A stretch of DNA of 64,000 nt from Symsagittifera roscoffensis (lineage: Eukaryota > Xenacoelomorpha > Acoela > Convolutidae): assembly GCF_963678635.1 (NCBI RefSeq), contig NC_087070.1, positions 50,257,989 through 50,321,988 of the forward strand, given 5' to 3'. Under the pieces are notes generated by a model. That model was given only the letters and a program-made list of their open reading frames with translations, did not search any database and was not told the DNA's origin. This document shows positions 23,461 through 33,292 of the stretch, one piece after another; within the stretch, counting starts at the first letter, position 1; every line of letters starts with the position of its first letter. The position numbers and the translations under genes were made by a program.

Positions 23461-23730
23461 AAGCAGTTCGCATAAAAGCTACCAGAAAAAAAATAATTAA
23501 ATATAAGATTTGATACTGGTGAAGAACGAACATCACTTTATGAGAGAGAGGGAACAAAAAAAAATTGGGAGCCGTATGAATCAAGAAAAGTAAGGGAACA
23601 GGTTTAGGTCTACTGAGATAGGTAGCCGGAACAGATGAGTTGTTAGTTTCAAAAAACAAGGGGAGTAAAATAGATGGAAAGAGAGAATGAGAATAATAAA
23701 AAGAAAAGCTCATAAAACTATTGACTTGGC

Positions 23731-23790
23731 TAGTACCCGTATTCGAACTGCACCAGTGTGAGATTTTGCAACATTGCCATCAGACCAGTA
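23731..23790 (-). other. tRNA-like sequence with Pol III A- and B-box matches
   Basis: On the minus strand, TGGTCTGATGG (23777-23787) resembles an A box and GTTCGAATAC (23739-23748) a B box at tRNA-like spacing. No convincing cloverleaf can be drawn, so this is a pseudo-tRNA or tRNA-derived repeat. It lies about 180 bp left of the retroelement insertion. Confidence 0.3.
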
Positions 23791-23962
23791 AATTGAGAGA
23801 AAAGTTAACAAAATGTTTAAAAAAAGGTAACATAGTCAAAAGTAACAAGTTCGAAAAACAATGCTAAGAGATTAGACAAACTTATACAAAAAATCTCAAA
23901 GAAATTCCGATAAAAAGGCGGAGCTTACAAACTTAATTTAGAGTGGGAAAGCGGTGAGCGGA

Positions 23963-23966
23963 AAGT
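23963..23966. other. Target-site duplication, left copy (AAGT)
   Basis: AAGT directly precedes the 5' LTR and recurs directly after the 3' LTR at 42863-42866. The unoccupied paralogous site at 44428-44431 has a single AAGT, which confirms the 4-bp duplication. Confidence 0.9.
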
Positions 23967-24027
23967 TGGAACCTGATCTAAACTACATTTTATGATTGGA
24001 TAAATTAGATATTTTACCACTGTAAAG

Positions 24028-24036
24028 TATTTAAAA
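24028..24036 (+). promoter_or_regulatory. Candidate TATA box of the 5' LTR
   Basis: TATTTAAAA lies 61 bp into the LTR. The 3' LTR has TATTTAATA at the same place, still TATA-like. Assigned on motif and position only. Confidence 0.4.
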
Positions 24037-24082
24037 TTAACCAATCATGATCCATCTAACTAACAACCCACTTATTTGTAAG

Positions 24083-24108
24083 TGCTGAAATTACTTGTAA
24101 TTTCAGCA
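24083..24108 (+). promoter_or_regulatory. Perfect 12-bp hairpin in the LTR
   Basis: TGCTGAAATTAC (24083-24094), TT, then GTAATTTCAGCA (24097-24108): a perfect 12-bp palindrome with a 2-nt centre, also perfect in the 3' LTR (42569-42594). It falls between the TATA-like word and AATAAA. It could be an RNA hairpin at the transcript ends or a dyad protein-binding site. Confidence 0.75.
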
Positions 24109-24378
24109 ACAGAGAGATTTGAATTTAACTTAGAATTTAGTTGCCTCTCCTAAGGAACTTCAGCAGCCGCAATAAACCAGTATACCCTAGATCTATTGAG
24201 CCTAGCAGAGACTAGTTAAACAACCTGAGACTAGATAGTATAAGAGTAAGATTAGGATCGGTATTAGACTAAGAAGTTGCACGAATCTATCCGGCCGAAA
24301 ATAAGATAGCGTGACGAGCAGACGGTGTACCCTATCCGAAATTACTCTATGAGTTAACCACATCGGTCTTAACTCATC

Positions 24379-24396
24379 TGGTGCGATCATAAGTCT
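24379..24396 (+). other. Candidate primer-binding site
   Basis: TGGTGCGATCATAAGTCT starts two bases after the 5' LTR. A TGG start at this spacing is expected for pairing to a tRNA 3' CCA end. The tRNA species cannot be named from the sequence, so the assignment rests on position and TGG alone. Confidence 0.35.
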
Positions 24397-24464
24397 CGAA
24401 CAAGACCTTAATAGCTTAGAATTAACCAAAAATAGATTAGAATTTAGACAAAACATTTTTAAAA

Positions 24465-24698
24465 ATGTTATACGACGATAATTTAATCGAAATGTCTCTA
24501 CGACTCAATAGATCAGAGCCAATATTCCGAACGATAACAGAACTACCCGGAATTGCAAGAAGACCTCGAACCAGAGACGACATACGACAGAGTAGAAACT
24601 TACCAAATAGTTATATGATAGTACGGCAAAAGCCAACACAGACTTTTATATTTAGAATTTTATTAGCAATGAATTTAGATTTTCATTTGCAAACATAA
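24465..24698 (+). CDS. Small leader ORF of retroelement (77 codons)
   Basis: A true ATG shortly after the candidate primer-binding site opens a 77-codon Arg/Leu/Ile-rich frame (SLRLNRSEPIFRTITELPGI) without a recognised domain. It could be an upstream ORF, or a 5' exon that supplies the start codon for the ATG-less downstream ORFs; a pyrimidine-rich acceptor-like stretch (AATCATTTCAG) follows near 24,730. No donor could be assigned with confidence. Confidence 0.3.
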   Translation: MLYDDNLIEMSLRLNRSEPIFRTITELPGIARRPRTRDDIRQSRNLPNSYMIVRQKPTQTFIFRILLAMNLDFHLQT

Positions 24699-24699
24699 A

Positions 24700-25627
24700 A
24701 TCTTGAAGTCAATCTTCATAATCATTTCAGGCGCTAAACAAAATATTAATATACAATAACGATTGATAAAAAGATCTCAGATCGTTTTCCTAAAATTCTG
24801 CAGTATTCTATAAAACATGTTTGGAAAATATTTATTGAAAATCAAAATAAAAATTAGTAGCATGACAATAAACTGTTAGTAATCATAAAATCATCAGTTG
24901 TCCCAGCTTCATCACCTAAAACATAACAGCAATCATAAGCTCACTAACATCATAAAAACACTAAATCCTTTCTTAAATAAATTTAAACCATTTTAAACTT
25001 AAATCCACTTAATCTTAAAATCAGATCATCAAGGCTTATCCTTGGATCTTAATTAATTTTCTATTTAATTAAATTTTTCAAAACTTCATCATCAAGGCCT
25101 ATCCTTGGATCAAAAAGAACAATTTTGTTCTCCCCCACCCACTTAGCTAGTGTCTAACGACCTCAAACGTCGATTCACTATCCAACCCTTTCAAAAAAAC
25201 CAAGACTAATAGAAATTTTTGAACAAAACTAATCATTCAAATTAGGATAAACAGTGAAGAACTTCGGTTATTCCTCCTTCACTTGAACCCTCCTCTTATC
25301 AAGACCCAGGATAAATCTTAGACTTAGTAAGTTTAAAATAGTATCTAACGAACTACTCGCGTTCTAATTATACCTGAACCTTGTGGATCGATTTACTATT
25401 CTCCAACCCTTGAACACAATCACTACCCTTAAGTAAGATTAAGTAAGTTAACACCTTAACTTATACTAGCCACGAGAAAGTAAAAATCATTCTTCGGAAT
25501 TGATATACTTTTCTCTCCAAACCTGAACAAATAGACCCAGGTTAAGCTAACCAAAAAATCGTAAGGACTAACAATTTAAGAAAATAGAAATCATCTAACA
25601 ACTTTTGCATCCGTCATCCTAAACCTT
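24700..25627 (+). other. Long untranslated leader with duplicated hairpin motifs
   Basis: About 0.9 kb without a convincing ORF, unusually long for a retrotransposon leader. The motif ATCAAGG(C/T)CTATCCTTGGATC, or close variants, occurs twice (about 25025-25050 and 25090-25113), each able to form an AAGG/CCTT hairpin. A second pair around TCGATT(C/T)ACTAT...CCAACCCTT occurs at about 25172-25192 and 25388-25411. Candidates for packaging, dimerisation or translation-control elements. Confidence 0.45.
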
Positions 25628-26095
25628 ATGTCATTTAAAAATCTAGGAAACAAACAAACAATCGTTTTACACAACTGTGAAATAGATAACAAAAAATACG
25701 ACCTTGTAATCACACCTCATACACAAACAGTTGGATATATTAGAACAAAACGACAAACACTAAAAAGGAAAATAATAACCAAACAAAGACAAATCACACG
25801 AAAAAGATTTTCCAAAAACAGAAACGCATTTTCAGAATCAGAAGCCAGCAATTTAGACGAACTTTATAAATTAAAAGAATCTATAGATAAAAATTGCCCC
25901 ATTCACGATCAATTATATTTTTCCGACTCAGAAACAACTTCGAATTCATCAAAAAGAGGAAAAAGACGAATAAAAAAGCAATATAAACACGAACCAGTAC
26001 AGTTATATAACTGGAATCAACCAATTAGACACATCGATAATTACCTATTAACAGTCATTAAACGAAAAAATGAGCCAAACACACACTCCAAGTGA
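25628..26095 (+). CDS. Retroelement ORF1, basic protein of unknown function
   Basis: 155 codons from a genuine ATG. The middle is very basic (KRQTLKRKIITKQRQITRKR) and suits nucleic-acid binding or nuclear targeting. It is followed by an acidic/serine stretch and a second basic run (KRGKRRIKKQYKHE). No domain recognised. It overlaps the start of the next ORF by 26 nt in another frame, like a coupled or leaky-scanned pair. An ORF upstream of gag is not part of the standard Ty3/gypsy layout, so this is probably an accessory gene. The alternative is the N-terminal part of a frameshifted product with the next ORF. Confidence 0.65.
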   Translation: MSFKNLGNKQTIVLHNCEIDNKKYDLVITPHTQTVGYIRTKRQTLKRKIITKQRQITRKRFSKNRNAFSESEASNLDELYKLKESIDKNCPIHDQLYFSDSETTSNSSKRGKRRIKKQYKHEPVQLYNWNQPIRHIDNYLLTVIKRKNEPNTHSK

Positions 26096-27341
26096 AGATA
26101 GTCCAGATGATGACGATATCTTCCCCTTCCTCGTAGATGCACCCACTGATAGAGGACAGCATATACTTTGCAAGAATTTACTACTAAAATTATTTGAACC
26201 CGGAATCAGCCCATGTAAAGCAGAGTTCCCAGATGTAAAGATCAAAAGACAAATTATTGATCACTATCTGAAAGATATATGTAATTTGACACAACAATAC
26301 GGAATCTACACCATAGAATTCAGCTCACCAAACCCGAATCACCGCAAATATGTAATTCAAACAGACGACCTTGATTTAGAATTTTCAAAAGTATTCTCAG
26401 AATACATAAAAAGCATACAATATCATAACTCACAAAGAGCAAACTCCAAATTCACTAATGAAGTTTTTGCCATAATATATAGTTATATCTCAATATTAGA
26501 AAACGAAATTCCAATCCCAAGTGTCTCACCGACAGAGACATCTAAACATATAAGGGTACGACATGAAATCACACTATTTTCAACTTTTCTACATATAATT
26601 AAAGAAAATTTCACTAAGGACGATGTTTCACAACATACAAAACATGACTTACAAAAAATTTTGGCATGGTTTATAATAGATTATTTCACACATAATATAG
26701 ATTTAATTTCACAAGCAAGAAAAAATTTCAGACCTCAAAATTCAAACAATGATACCGCCATCACAGAACAGTCAGACTACGTTTGGGACCCCGAATGGTC
26801 TCATTATGCATTTATAAATATCCCACAATCAATTGCAAGTCAAGCAATAAGTACAATATCTTATATAAGAGATTATGTAAGAGTAATACCATTATCCATT
26901 GATGCAACACCAGTAAACTACAATACTTTTTTACCCGATACGCGAAATAACAGTTTAAACTCGACCGTCATACACAATGAAAACCTTAATGGAACTAGGA
27001 ACCTCACTCAACAAGATATTCAGACACCATCACACTTCATAAATGAAGAAATTGTCCAAACAACAACAACTACACAACAAAGTATTTCACCAATACGTCC
27101 AAATTTAACAACACCAAGAAATACAAACACTTCGCTAGCACAGGTAACCTTACAATCAACCGTTAAACCTTCGGTTGCTCCAAAATTTTCACAAATGGAT
27201 TATCAAACATATAAACCCATGACAATACCGTCAAAAACACGCAGAACGTTCACAAGAAACAATTTTGCGGAACACAATTATAATTACACACATTCATCAA
27301 AAACAAACTATCCCCCCCGAAAAAAAATAATAATCAGATAA
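26070..27341 (+). CDS. Retroelement ORF2, unknown pre-gag protein (423 aa)
   Basis: Starts with ATG inside ORF1 and ends 23 nt before the gag ATG. The N-terminus is acidic (EDSPDDDDIFPFLVDA). Residues about 30-270 look like an alpha-helical globular domain (LLLKLFEPGI, EVFAIIYSYISILENEIPI, ILAWFIIDYFTHNIDLIS). The rest is Thr/Asn/Gln-rich and disordered-looking with a basic end (PPRKKIIIR). No zinc knuckle, no protease motif and no resemblance I can name. Position suggests an extra structural (matrix-like) or regulatory protein. Its AT-rich codon use matches gag and pol, so it is native to the element and not a host gene picked up recently. Confidence 0.75.
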   Translation: MSQTHTPSEDSPDDDDIFPFLVDAPTDRGQHILCKNLLLKLFEPGISPCKAEFPDVKIKRQIIDHYLKDICNLTQQYGIYTIEFSSPNPNHRKYVIQTDDLDLEFSKVFSEYIKSIQYHNSQRANSKFTNEVFAIIYSYISILENEIPIPSVSPTETSKHIRVRHEITLFSTFLHIIKENFTKDDVSQHTKHDLQKILAWFIIDYFTHNIDLISQARKNFRPQNSNNDTAITEQSDYVWDPEWSHYAFINIPQSIASQAISTISYIRDYVRVIPLSIDATPVNYNTFLPDTRNNSLNSTVIHNENLNGTRNLTQQDIQTPSHFINEEIVQTTTTTQQSISPIRPNLTTPRNTNTSLAQVTLQSTVKPSVAPKFSQMDYQTYKPMTIPSKTRRTFTRNNFAEHNYNYTHSSKTNYPPRKKIIIR

Positions 27342-27364
27342 GATCTCGATATTGGGATAACCCA

Positions 27365-30300
27365 ATGGCAACAACCAATTCAGTAAATTTTCAAACTAAT
27401 TCACATCCTCCACAGGATCGTAGTGAAAATTACCCATTCTTTCAACAGAATAAAAATAAAAAGCAAGCATCTCATCAAACAGATTATTTATCCTCTGATG
27501 ATGATTATTTACAACCAGATATATTTGCACCATACACTCAAGAATATCGTGGACAAGGAGTGCAAAAACCGTATACATATCATAGAATTTTTTCTCCACA
27601 CCCAACAGATACACAAAATCAACAACCAATGCAAATGCAAAACCCAATTAATACACAATCTTCTCAACCAATTCAGCCACAAAACCCAATGATTATACAC
27701 TCGTATCAACCAACACAAATGCAAAATGAAATACCACTTCCATATTACCTTCAACAACACGAAATAACAAAAAATCAACTTTCAAATTTTTCACAAATGC
27801 CAAATGCAGCAGAATCATTACAAATGACAATGAATCCATACCTTATGGGTGGATCATCAATAACATCAAACAAACCATTAATGGTATTCACAGAAACAGA
27901 CCCTGAATATTCTGTAGAAGATTATTTAAATGCAGTAACAGCAAATTTAATTTTAAATATAGGACCTGAACCAATTAATACGCCACTACATCAAAATTGG
28001 ATACATCGACGCACAGCGTTGATACAGACAACTTTAGACGGCGCAGCCCAAAAATGGTTTTCAGTATTGCCTATAGAAATAAAATCAAACTGGAAAAGAT
28101 TTACACAAGAATTTTCAAAAATGTTTGACTCCGAAAGAAACAAACAACAACAAAGAGTTTTATGTAATGAAATTTGCAGATTACCAAATGAAACCATCAA
28201 ACAATTAGCAGTACGTATCGAAACACTAGTTCGAAAAGCATATTCATTAAATACACACGACTATAAAAGCACAAAAATGACAGAAATCTTAATGATGACC
28301 TTAACACCTCAATTAAGAAAAATAGCAATAAAAAAGAGAGCATCCCATCCCTCCTCAATTCGAGAGCCCGATTTAGATTTTCGAAAACTAGTAGACAAAC
28401 TAGAGCAAGCGGAAATCACAATGAAACTTGAAGAAACAGAAAATCTGAAATTACAATATGTTAACCGAATTGAAGCAAATACCACAAATATCAATAATAT
28501 ACAGGAATCAGATACAGACCTCGTTGAAAAAATCACTGAAATACTAAATATTTATGAAAAACACCCAAACTTTAAAGGCAAACCATCTTTCAAAAAATGG
28601 TGTAATTATTGCCGACGACACGGACATAGTATTTCTGAATGTAGACAAAAACAACAGGACAATCAAAACAAACCTCAAAAATATAAAGAACCAAATAAAT
28701 CATTCTATCAGTACATGAAAAAAGATCAAAATCTACCAAACAAAAATGTATACAGCAACAACAGTTCAGGAAAACCACTTCCGAACAATACCAATTACAC
28801 GAGAAATCAATCACCATATAACTCAAGTTATAGAGGAAGATCACCAGAACGAAGAAATACACAAAATTCGTCACAAAATCATTATAATAGACCAAATAGT
28901 CGAAATAACTACTCCAGATCAAATTCGAATACAACACGATTTGTTTCTAGATCTAATTCCCAATCAAGGAATAATTACTATCCAAACAATCAATCACGAA
29001 ACTCATCATACAATAGAAATAGAAACTACTCCAATAATCGAAATAGAAGTTATTCAAACAACCGAAACCAGAATTACCCGAACAATCGATCAAGGAATAA
29101 CTCATATAATAGATCAAACTATAACAGACCAAACAATAATTATCAAAACAGATCACGAAATAATTCACAAAATCGACATTCAAGTTATAATAATCGTTAT
29201 AGAAATTATTCCCAATCACCACACAGGAATAATAACCATTATAATAATTCTAACAATCGCCACAGAAGTAGTACACCTAAACATCATAGAAATATTAATC
29301 AAGTACAATCAAATCCAGAAACAACATCAGACCCCTCAGGTATTGATGACACAGGAAATAACGAGCTACAACTAAATCAAATAAACTGTGAATCATCAGA
29401 TTCAGAAAGTGATACAGAAAACACTACCTCCATAAATATGATAGCAGTCGAAAATGACTACGAACCTATTATATATGAACAACCTTTTTCATCACATATA
29501 TATGAAAATCAATTAGAACTCCTTCACAACTATTATATTGAACCCATCCATTCCACACAAATGGCACAAGAAACTAACGAAATCAACACTACAAATCAAT
29601 CCAATGAAAATGACAAAACAAAATGCTTGAACACAAATCACATCTATCAAAATATACAAAAAGAACAACCCAAAGAAAAAATTTGGACAATACCATTTCT
29701 TTTAGAAAGTCCAAGAAACAAAGAATTTCAACCACCAGATCTTGAAATTGATTTTTTAATTGATTCAGGAGCAGAATCAAACATAATAAACATTCCCACA
29801 TGGAATGAGATAAAATCATTACACCCAAAACTAACGCCTCTTAAAACATCCAGTAAACTAGCAACAGCACAAGGATCAGCATTGGTAAACTATGGGAAAA
29901 TTCAATTATTTCTTCTCCCCACAAGAACAATAGAGCAAAATAAAATTTTAAATAAACCATTTAAACAAATATTCCATATCACTGATATTAAACACAATAT
30001 TATTGGAAAACCATTTATTTCTAAATATATACCAACAATCAACATTTTGAATATTAAAATACTAATCAAAGATAAATACACAAAAACAAAAGACACATCC
30101 CTAACATTTTTTCAAAGATTAAATAAACAACCACCATTCTTTTCAAAATTTTATCCGATATATAATCAACAAAGAAAACACCTGAAACCACTATCAGGAA
30201 ACATATATAATTTTTCAATAAAGCAAGTTCACCAATATGATAAAAAACAAAATAAACAACAACTCTATATGTCAGATTTTGAATTCAAACCTATCCATAA

Positions 30301-30526
30301 GTTTTTCAAAATCACAATTTCATCCATAAAATATTTGAAAAACTCGAATTCAGATATTATTTCTCTACATGTATACAACAATACACCCTATCAAGTAACA
30401 TTACCTTTAGGACTTTTAGGCTATTGCGAAACCAACGCTACGATATCACCAATACACGAAAAAGCATACCGCGTAAATAATATACTCCAATTATTAGATA
30501 TTTGTCAATCCACAATCCATAAATAA
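27365..30526 (+). CDS. gag: Gag-protease polyprotein of retroelement
   Basis: 1,053 codons. Residues 1-150 are Gln/Pro/Asn-rich. Residues about 175-360 match the retrotransposon Gag capsid pattern (SVEDYLNAVTANL, then AAQKWFSVLP, then WKRFTQEFSKMF). A CCHC zinc knuckle, CNYCRRHGHSISEC, lies near residue 413. Residues about 470-640 are a low-complexity Arg/Asn/Ser/Tyr repeat region. An aspartic protease active site (FLIDSGAESNII) is near residue 800, with a flap-end IIGKPFI later. The family role is assembly, RNA binding and polyprotein cleavage. Pol lies downstream in the +1 frame, which is open from 30498 and so overlaps the gag end by 29 nt. A +1 frameshift at or before the AAA-TAA stop is one possible way to make Gag-Pol. 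Confidence 0.9.
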   Translation: MATTNSVNFQTNSHPPQDRSENYPFFQQNKNKKQASHQTDYLSSDDDYLQPDIFAPYTQEYRGQGVQKPYTYHRIFSPHPTDTQNQQPMQMQNPINTQSSQPIQPQNPMIIHSYQPTQMQNEIPLPYYLQQHEITKNQLSNFSQMPNAAESLQMTMNPYLMGGSSITSNKPLMVFTETDPEYSVEDYLNAVTANLILNIGPEPINTPLHQNWIHRRTALIQTTLDGAAQKWFSVLPIEIKSNWKRFTQEFSKMFDSERNKQQQRVLCNEICRLPNETIKQLAVRIETLVRKAYSLNTHDYKSTKMTEILMMTLTPQLRKIAIKKRASHPSSIREPDLDFRKLVDKLEQAEITMKLEETENLKLQYVNRIEANTTNINNIQESDTDLVEKITEILNIYEKHPNFKGKPSFKKWCNYCRRHGHSISECRQKQQDNQNKPQKYKEPNKSFYQYMKKDQNLPNKNVYSNNSSGKPLPNNTNYTRNQSPYNSSYRGRSPERRNTQNSSQNHYNRPNSRNNYSRSNSNTTRFVSRSNSQSRNNYYPNNQSRNSSYNRNRNYSNNRNRSYSNNRNQNYPNNRSRNNSYNRSNYNRPNNNYQNRSRNNSQNRHSSYNNRYRNYSQSPHRNNNHYNNSNNRHRSSTPKHHRNINQVQSNPETTSDPSGIDDTGNNELQLNQINCESSDSESDTENTTSINMIAVENDYEPIIYEQPFSSHIYENQLELLHNYYIEPIHSTQMAQETNEINTTNQSNENDKTKCLNTNHIYQNIQKEQPKEKIWTIPFLLESPRNKEFQPPDLEIDFLIDSGAESNIINIPTWNEIKSLHPKLTPLKTSSKLATAQGSALVNYGKIQLFLLPTRTIEQNKILNKPFKQIFHITDIKHNIIGKPFISKYIPTINILNIKILIKDKYTKTKDTSLTFFQRLNKQPPFFSKFYPIYNQQRKHLKPLSGNIYNFSIKQVHQYDKKQNKQQLYMSDFEFKPIHKFFKITISSIKYLKNSNSDIISLHVYNNTPYQVTLPLGLLGYCETNATISPIHEKAYRVNNILQLLDICQSTIHK

Positions 30527-30777
30527 TATAATAAGTAATGAAAAAAAAAATACAGATTATTTCACAAAAACCCCATATTTCAAACCTACATTCAACATAA
30601 ATAACTATACAGAGACTCAACAGAAATTTTTAACAATATTTAACTTCCAACATTCACAAATAACACAAAACGAATTTGATAAATTAGCCAAACAGCTAAT
30701 AAATATTCATCAGTCTATGCAACATCTAAGTTTGATGTTGGCAAAATCAGCTCATCACTACATCTCCCATTAAAACC
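30498..30777 (+). CDS. pol: Pol N-terminal segment in the +1 frame
   Basis: Open stretch in frame 3 that overlaps the end of gag and encodes a plausible pre-RT linker (YFKPTFNINNYTETQQKFLT). It stops at 30775-30777. The main RT frame (frame 2) is open from 30683 and becomes recognisably RT around 30,730. The two frames overlap at 30683-30777, so an apparent one-base loss in that region separates the linker from RT in this copy. It could be a mutation, an assembly error or a recoding site. Confidence 0.5.
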
Positions 30778-33292
30778 TGACGCAGTTTTCAAAAAACAAA
30801 GAGCAAGTAAAGTACCAATTCACTTACATGATAAAGTAAACAGATTACTCGATATTTTAGAACAATACAATATTATCTCACCGGTAAACAAAGAAGAACA
30901 ACCAAAAGGTAACACATTTATCAACCCTGTTATCATCCTAGCAAAAGGAGAATCATTAAAAATAGTTCTAGACGCTAGATACCTTAATTCACTAATAGAC
31001 GAATCAAAATGCAATTGGCCTATTGAACCAATACAAGTTATTTTAACAAAAATAAACGGAAAATACTTTACAACCGCAGATATGACTAGTGCATATAATC
31101 AAATGCCACTAGATGAACAATCGCGACTCTTAACACAATTTGTTATTGGAAATCAGCAATATGAATTCAACCGCCTATTCTATGGAATATCCATAGGACC
31201 AGCAGCATTTTCAGCTTTTATGAGCAAAATTTTTAGACCACTAATACTCAAGAAAAACGCAATTACCTATTTAGACGATGTTTTTATGCAATCACAGACA
31301 AAAGAAGAAATGTTCAATGTTTTAGAACACTATCACAAAATACTTCAGAACGAAAATCTGAAGGCCGCCCCCGATAAATCACACTTCTTTTTAACACGAG
31401 TTAAATTCTTAGGACACAATATAGAAAGAAAAACAATCACTCCATTAAAATCACGCATTGATGCTATTCAAAAGCTCCAACCACCAACAAACAAAAAGAA
31501 AATTCAAGAAATCCTTGGAATGTTAAATTTTTTAAGCAAATATGTCTATAAAATGCAATTATACCTAAGACCATTCTATAACATACTTAGACAACAAAAC
31601 AATTTTGAATGGAACACAGAACATCAAGCACGATTTGAAGAAATTGAAAAACTCCTAACTGAACAAATTTCGAATACAATTCCAGATCCAAATCAACCAT
31701 TCTATGCAATGTGCGATGCTTCGAATTTTGGCATCGGCGCAGCATTATTACAATCACACAATGGCACAAACAAAATGAATCTTATATCAGCAAATTCTCG
31801 ATTATTCACTCAAGCAGAGCTAAGACTCTCAACCCTAATGAGAGAATGTACAGCCATAATCTATACACTTACGGAATATGAATTTCTGATACTTGGATCA
31901 AAACATCCAACAGTTCTATTCACAGATCACAAACCAATCATTTTTCTCTTTACACAAAAATCTAATCCAAATCACCGAGTTTATAGATTTCAACTAATTC
32001 TAATGAAATTCCCAAACTTACATATAGTTTGGACAGCAGGAAAGAATCTTGCATTACCAGACACTTTAAGTCGAAATACACCACCTGAATTACTTACACA
32101 AAAAACTACAGTAGAAATACCCAAAAATATAAAATTCTACCTTGCAGAAAACGAAACATCACCCCGACTAGAATGCAAATATGCAGTAAAAACTGACGTT
32201 GAACAATCACAGATAAACAATCTACAACACTTCCCACTTTATTTAGATTGCCAAAATAACCACTACGAAGTTGATCTACTAGGAACATCAACTTTCAAAC
32301 CAATTCCATACTCACAATGGATAAAAAATAACACCCAACAAAAAAGAATAAAACAACACCCGCATAAAAAAGACCTTTTTCCATTAATTGAAAAAGAAAA
32401 TCTAACTGATAAAATAAGTTTATCAGGACCACAAACAAACGATTCAAAATACACAATAAATAAAGTTTTTGACCTCCATGACCCACTTGATACAATTCCT
32501 TTATCTAAATTAGAAATAGAAAACATTTTTCTCCCCCCAACAGATAAAATTACAATTAATACTTTGAAACAATATCAAAATCTTGACCCAGTAATTAGAC
32601 AACTAACATCATGGCACAAATATAAAATTAAACCCGTCAAGGCAGATACAACTATTTTAGGAAATAAAACACTCCTCCGATATTTTCAAAAATTCAATAA
32701 TACAACAATTAACGAAAACACAGACCTTCTAGAATACCAATTAAATGAATCTACAGTTCCCTGTCTCCCTCTAAGTATGATTCTTATAGCTTTTAATATT
32801 TCACATACACAAAACATTAAAGGACACTCTGGATCAGAGAAAACATATTCAAATTTCATACAAAACTTTTATTTTCCAAATGCACCAATTTGGATAAAAG
32901 TACTATGCAATGATTGTATAGTATGTCAGCTAAATAAACCTTATCCAAATCAAAAACAAATAGCACAAAAACAAGATTTTAAAGGACAAAGTTTGTACTT
33001 TAACCACCGTATTTCATTTGATACAAAAGGACCAATTTCACCCTCATCCGAAGGAAACTCCTACATTATGGTAATTGTTGACGCGTTTACACATTATGTA
33101 GCACTTAACCCAGTACCACATTGTAACGCTTATTACGCTTACACAACACTCTATGAACACTGGATAGCCAAATTCGGACTACCAGAAATTTTAGTTACAG
33201 ATAATGGTACAGAATTCATAAATAATGAAATCATCACACTATGTCATTTATATAACATCAAACACAAACCACGTACATCTCACGCACCTTGA
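30683..33292 (+). pseudogene. pol: Reverse transcriptase, RNase H and integrase N-terminal half (interrupted pol)
   Basis: Domain order RT-RNase H-integrase, typical of Ty3/gypsy Pol. RT has the active-site YLDD (31267-31278) after the RLFYGISIGPAAFSAFM segment. RNase H shows the acidic residues in CDASNFGIGAA, RECTAIIY and FTDHKP. The integrase zinc-binding HHCC is visible (IKGHSGSEKTY, then CNDCIVCQLNK), and the catalytic core has the first two acids in FDTKGP and TDNGTEF. The frame ends at TGA (33290-33292), where the family has a conserved Trp codon, so this is a nonsense change inside the integrase core. The N-terminal frame break lies near 30,720. This copy is therefore unlikely to make intact Pol. 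Confidence 0.9.

Larger units (their letters stand above)
23967..24376 (+). repeat. 5' long terminal repeat (410 bp)
   Basis: TG...CA-bounded repeat matching 42453-42862 at a constant offset of 18,486 with about five substitutions and no indel. It contains a TATA-like TATTTAAAA (24028-24036), a CCAAT word just after it (24041-24045), a 12-bp palindromic hairpin and an AATAAA (24171-24176). This gives a plausible U3-R-U5 order, although the R borders cannot be fixed from sequence. Confidence 0.95.

Noticed and set aside
28746..29375. 209-codon plus-strand frame and several antisense frames inside gag
   Set aside because: They lie over the Arg/Asn/Ser low-complexity region of Gag, where A-rich repeats keep all frames open; Ile/Thr/His-only composition.
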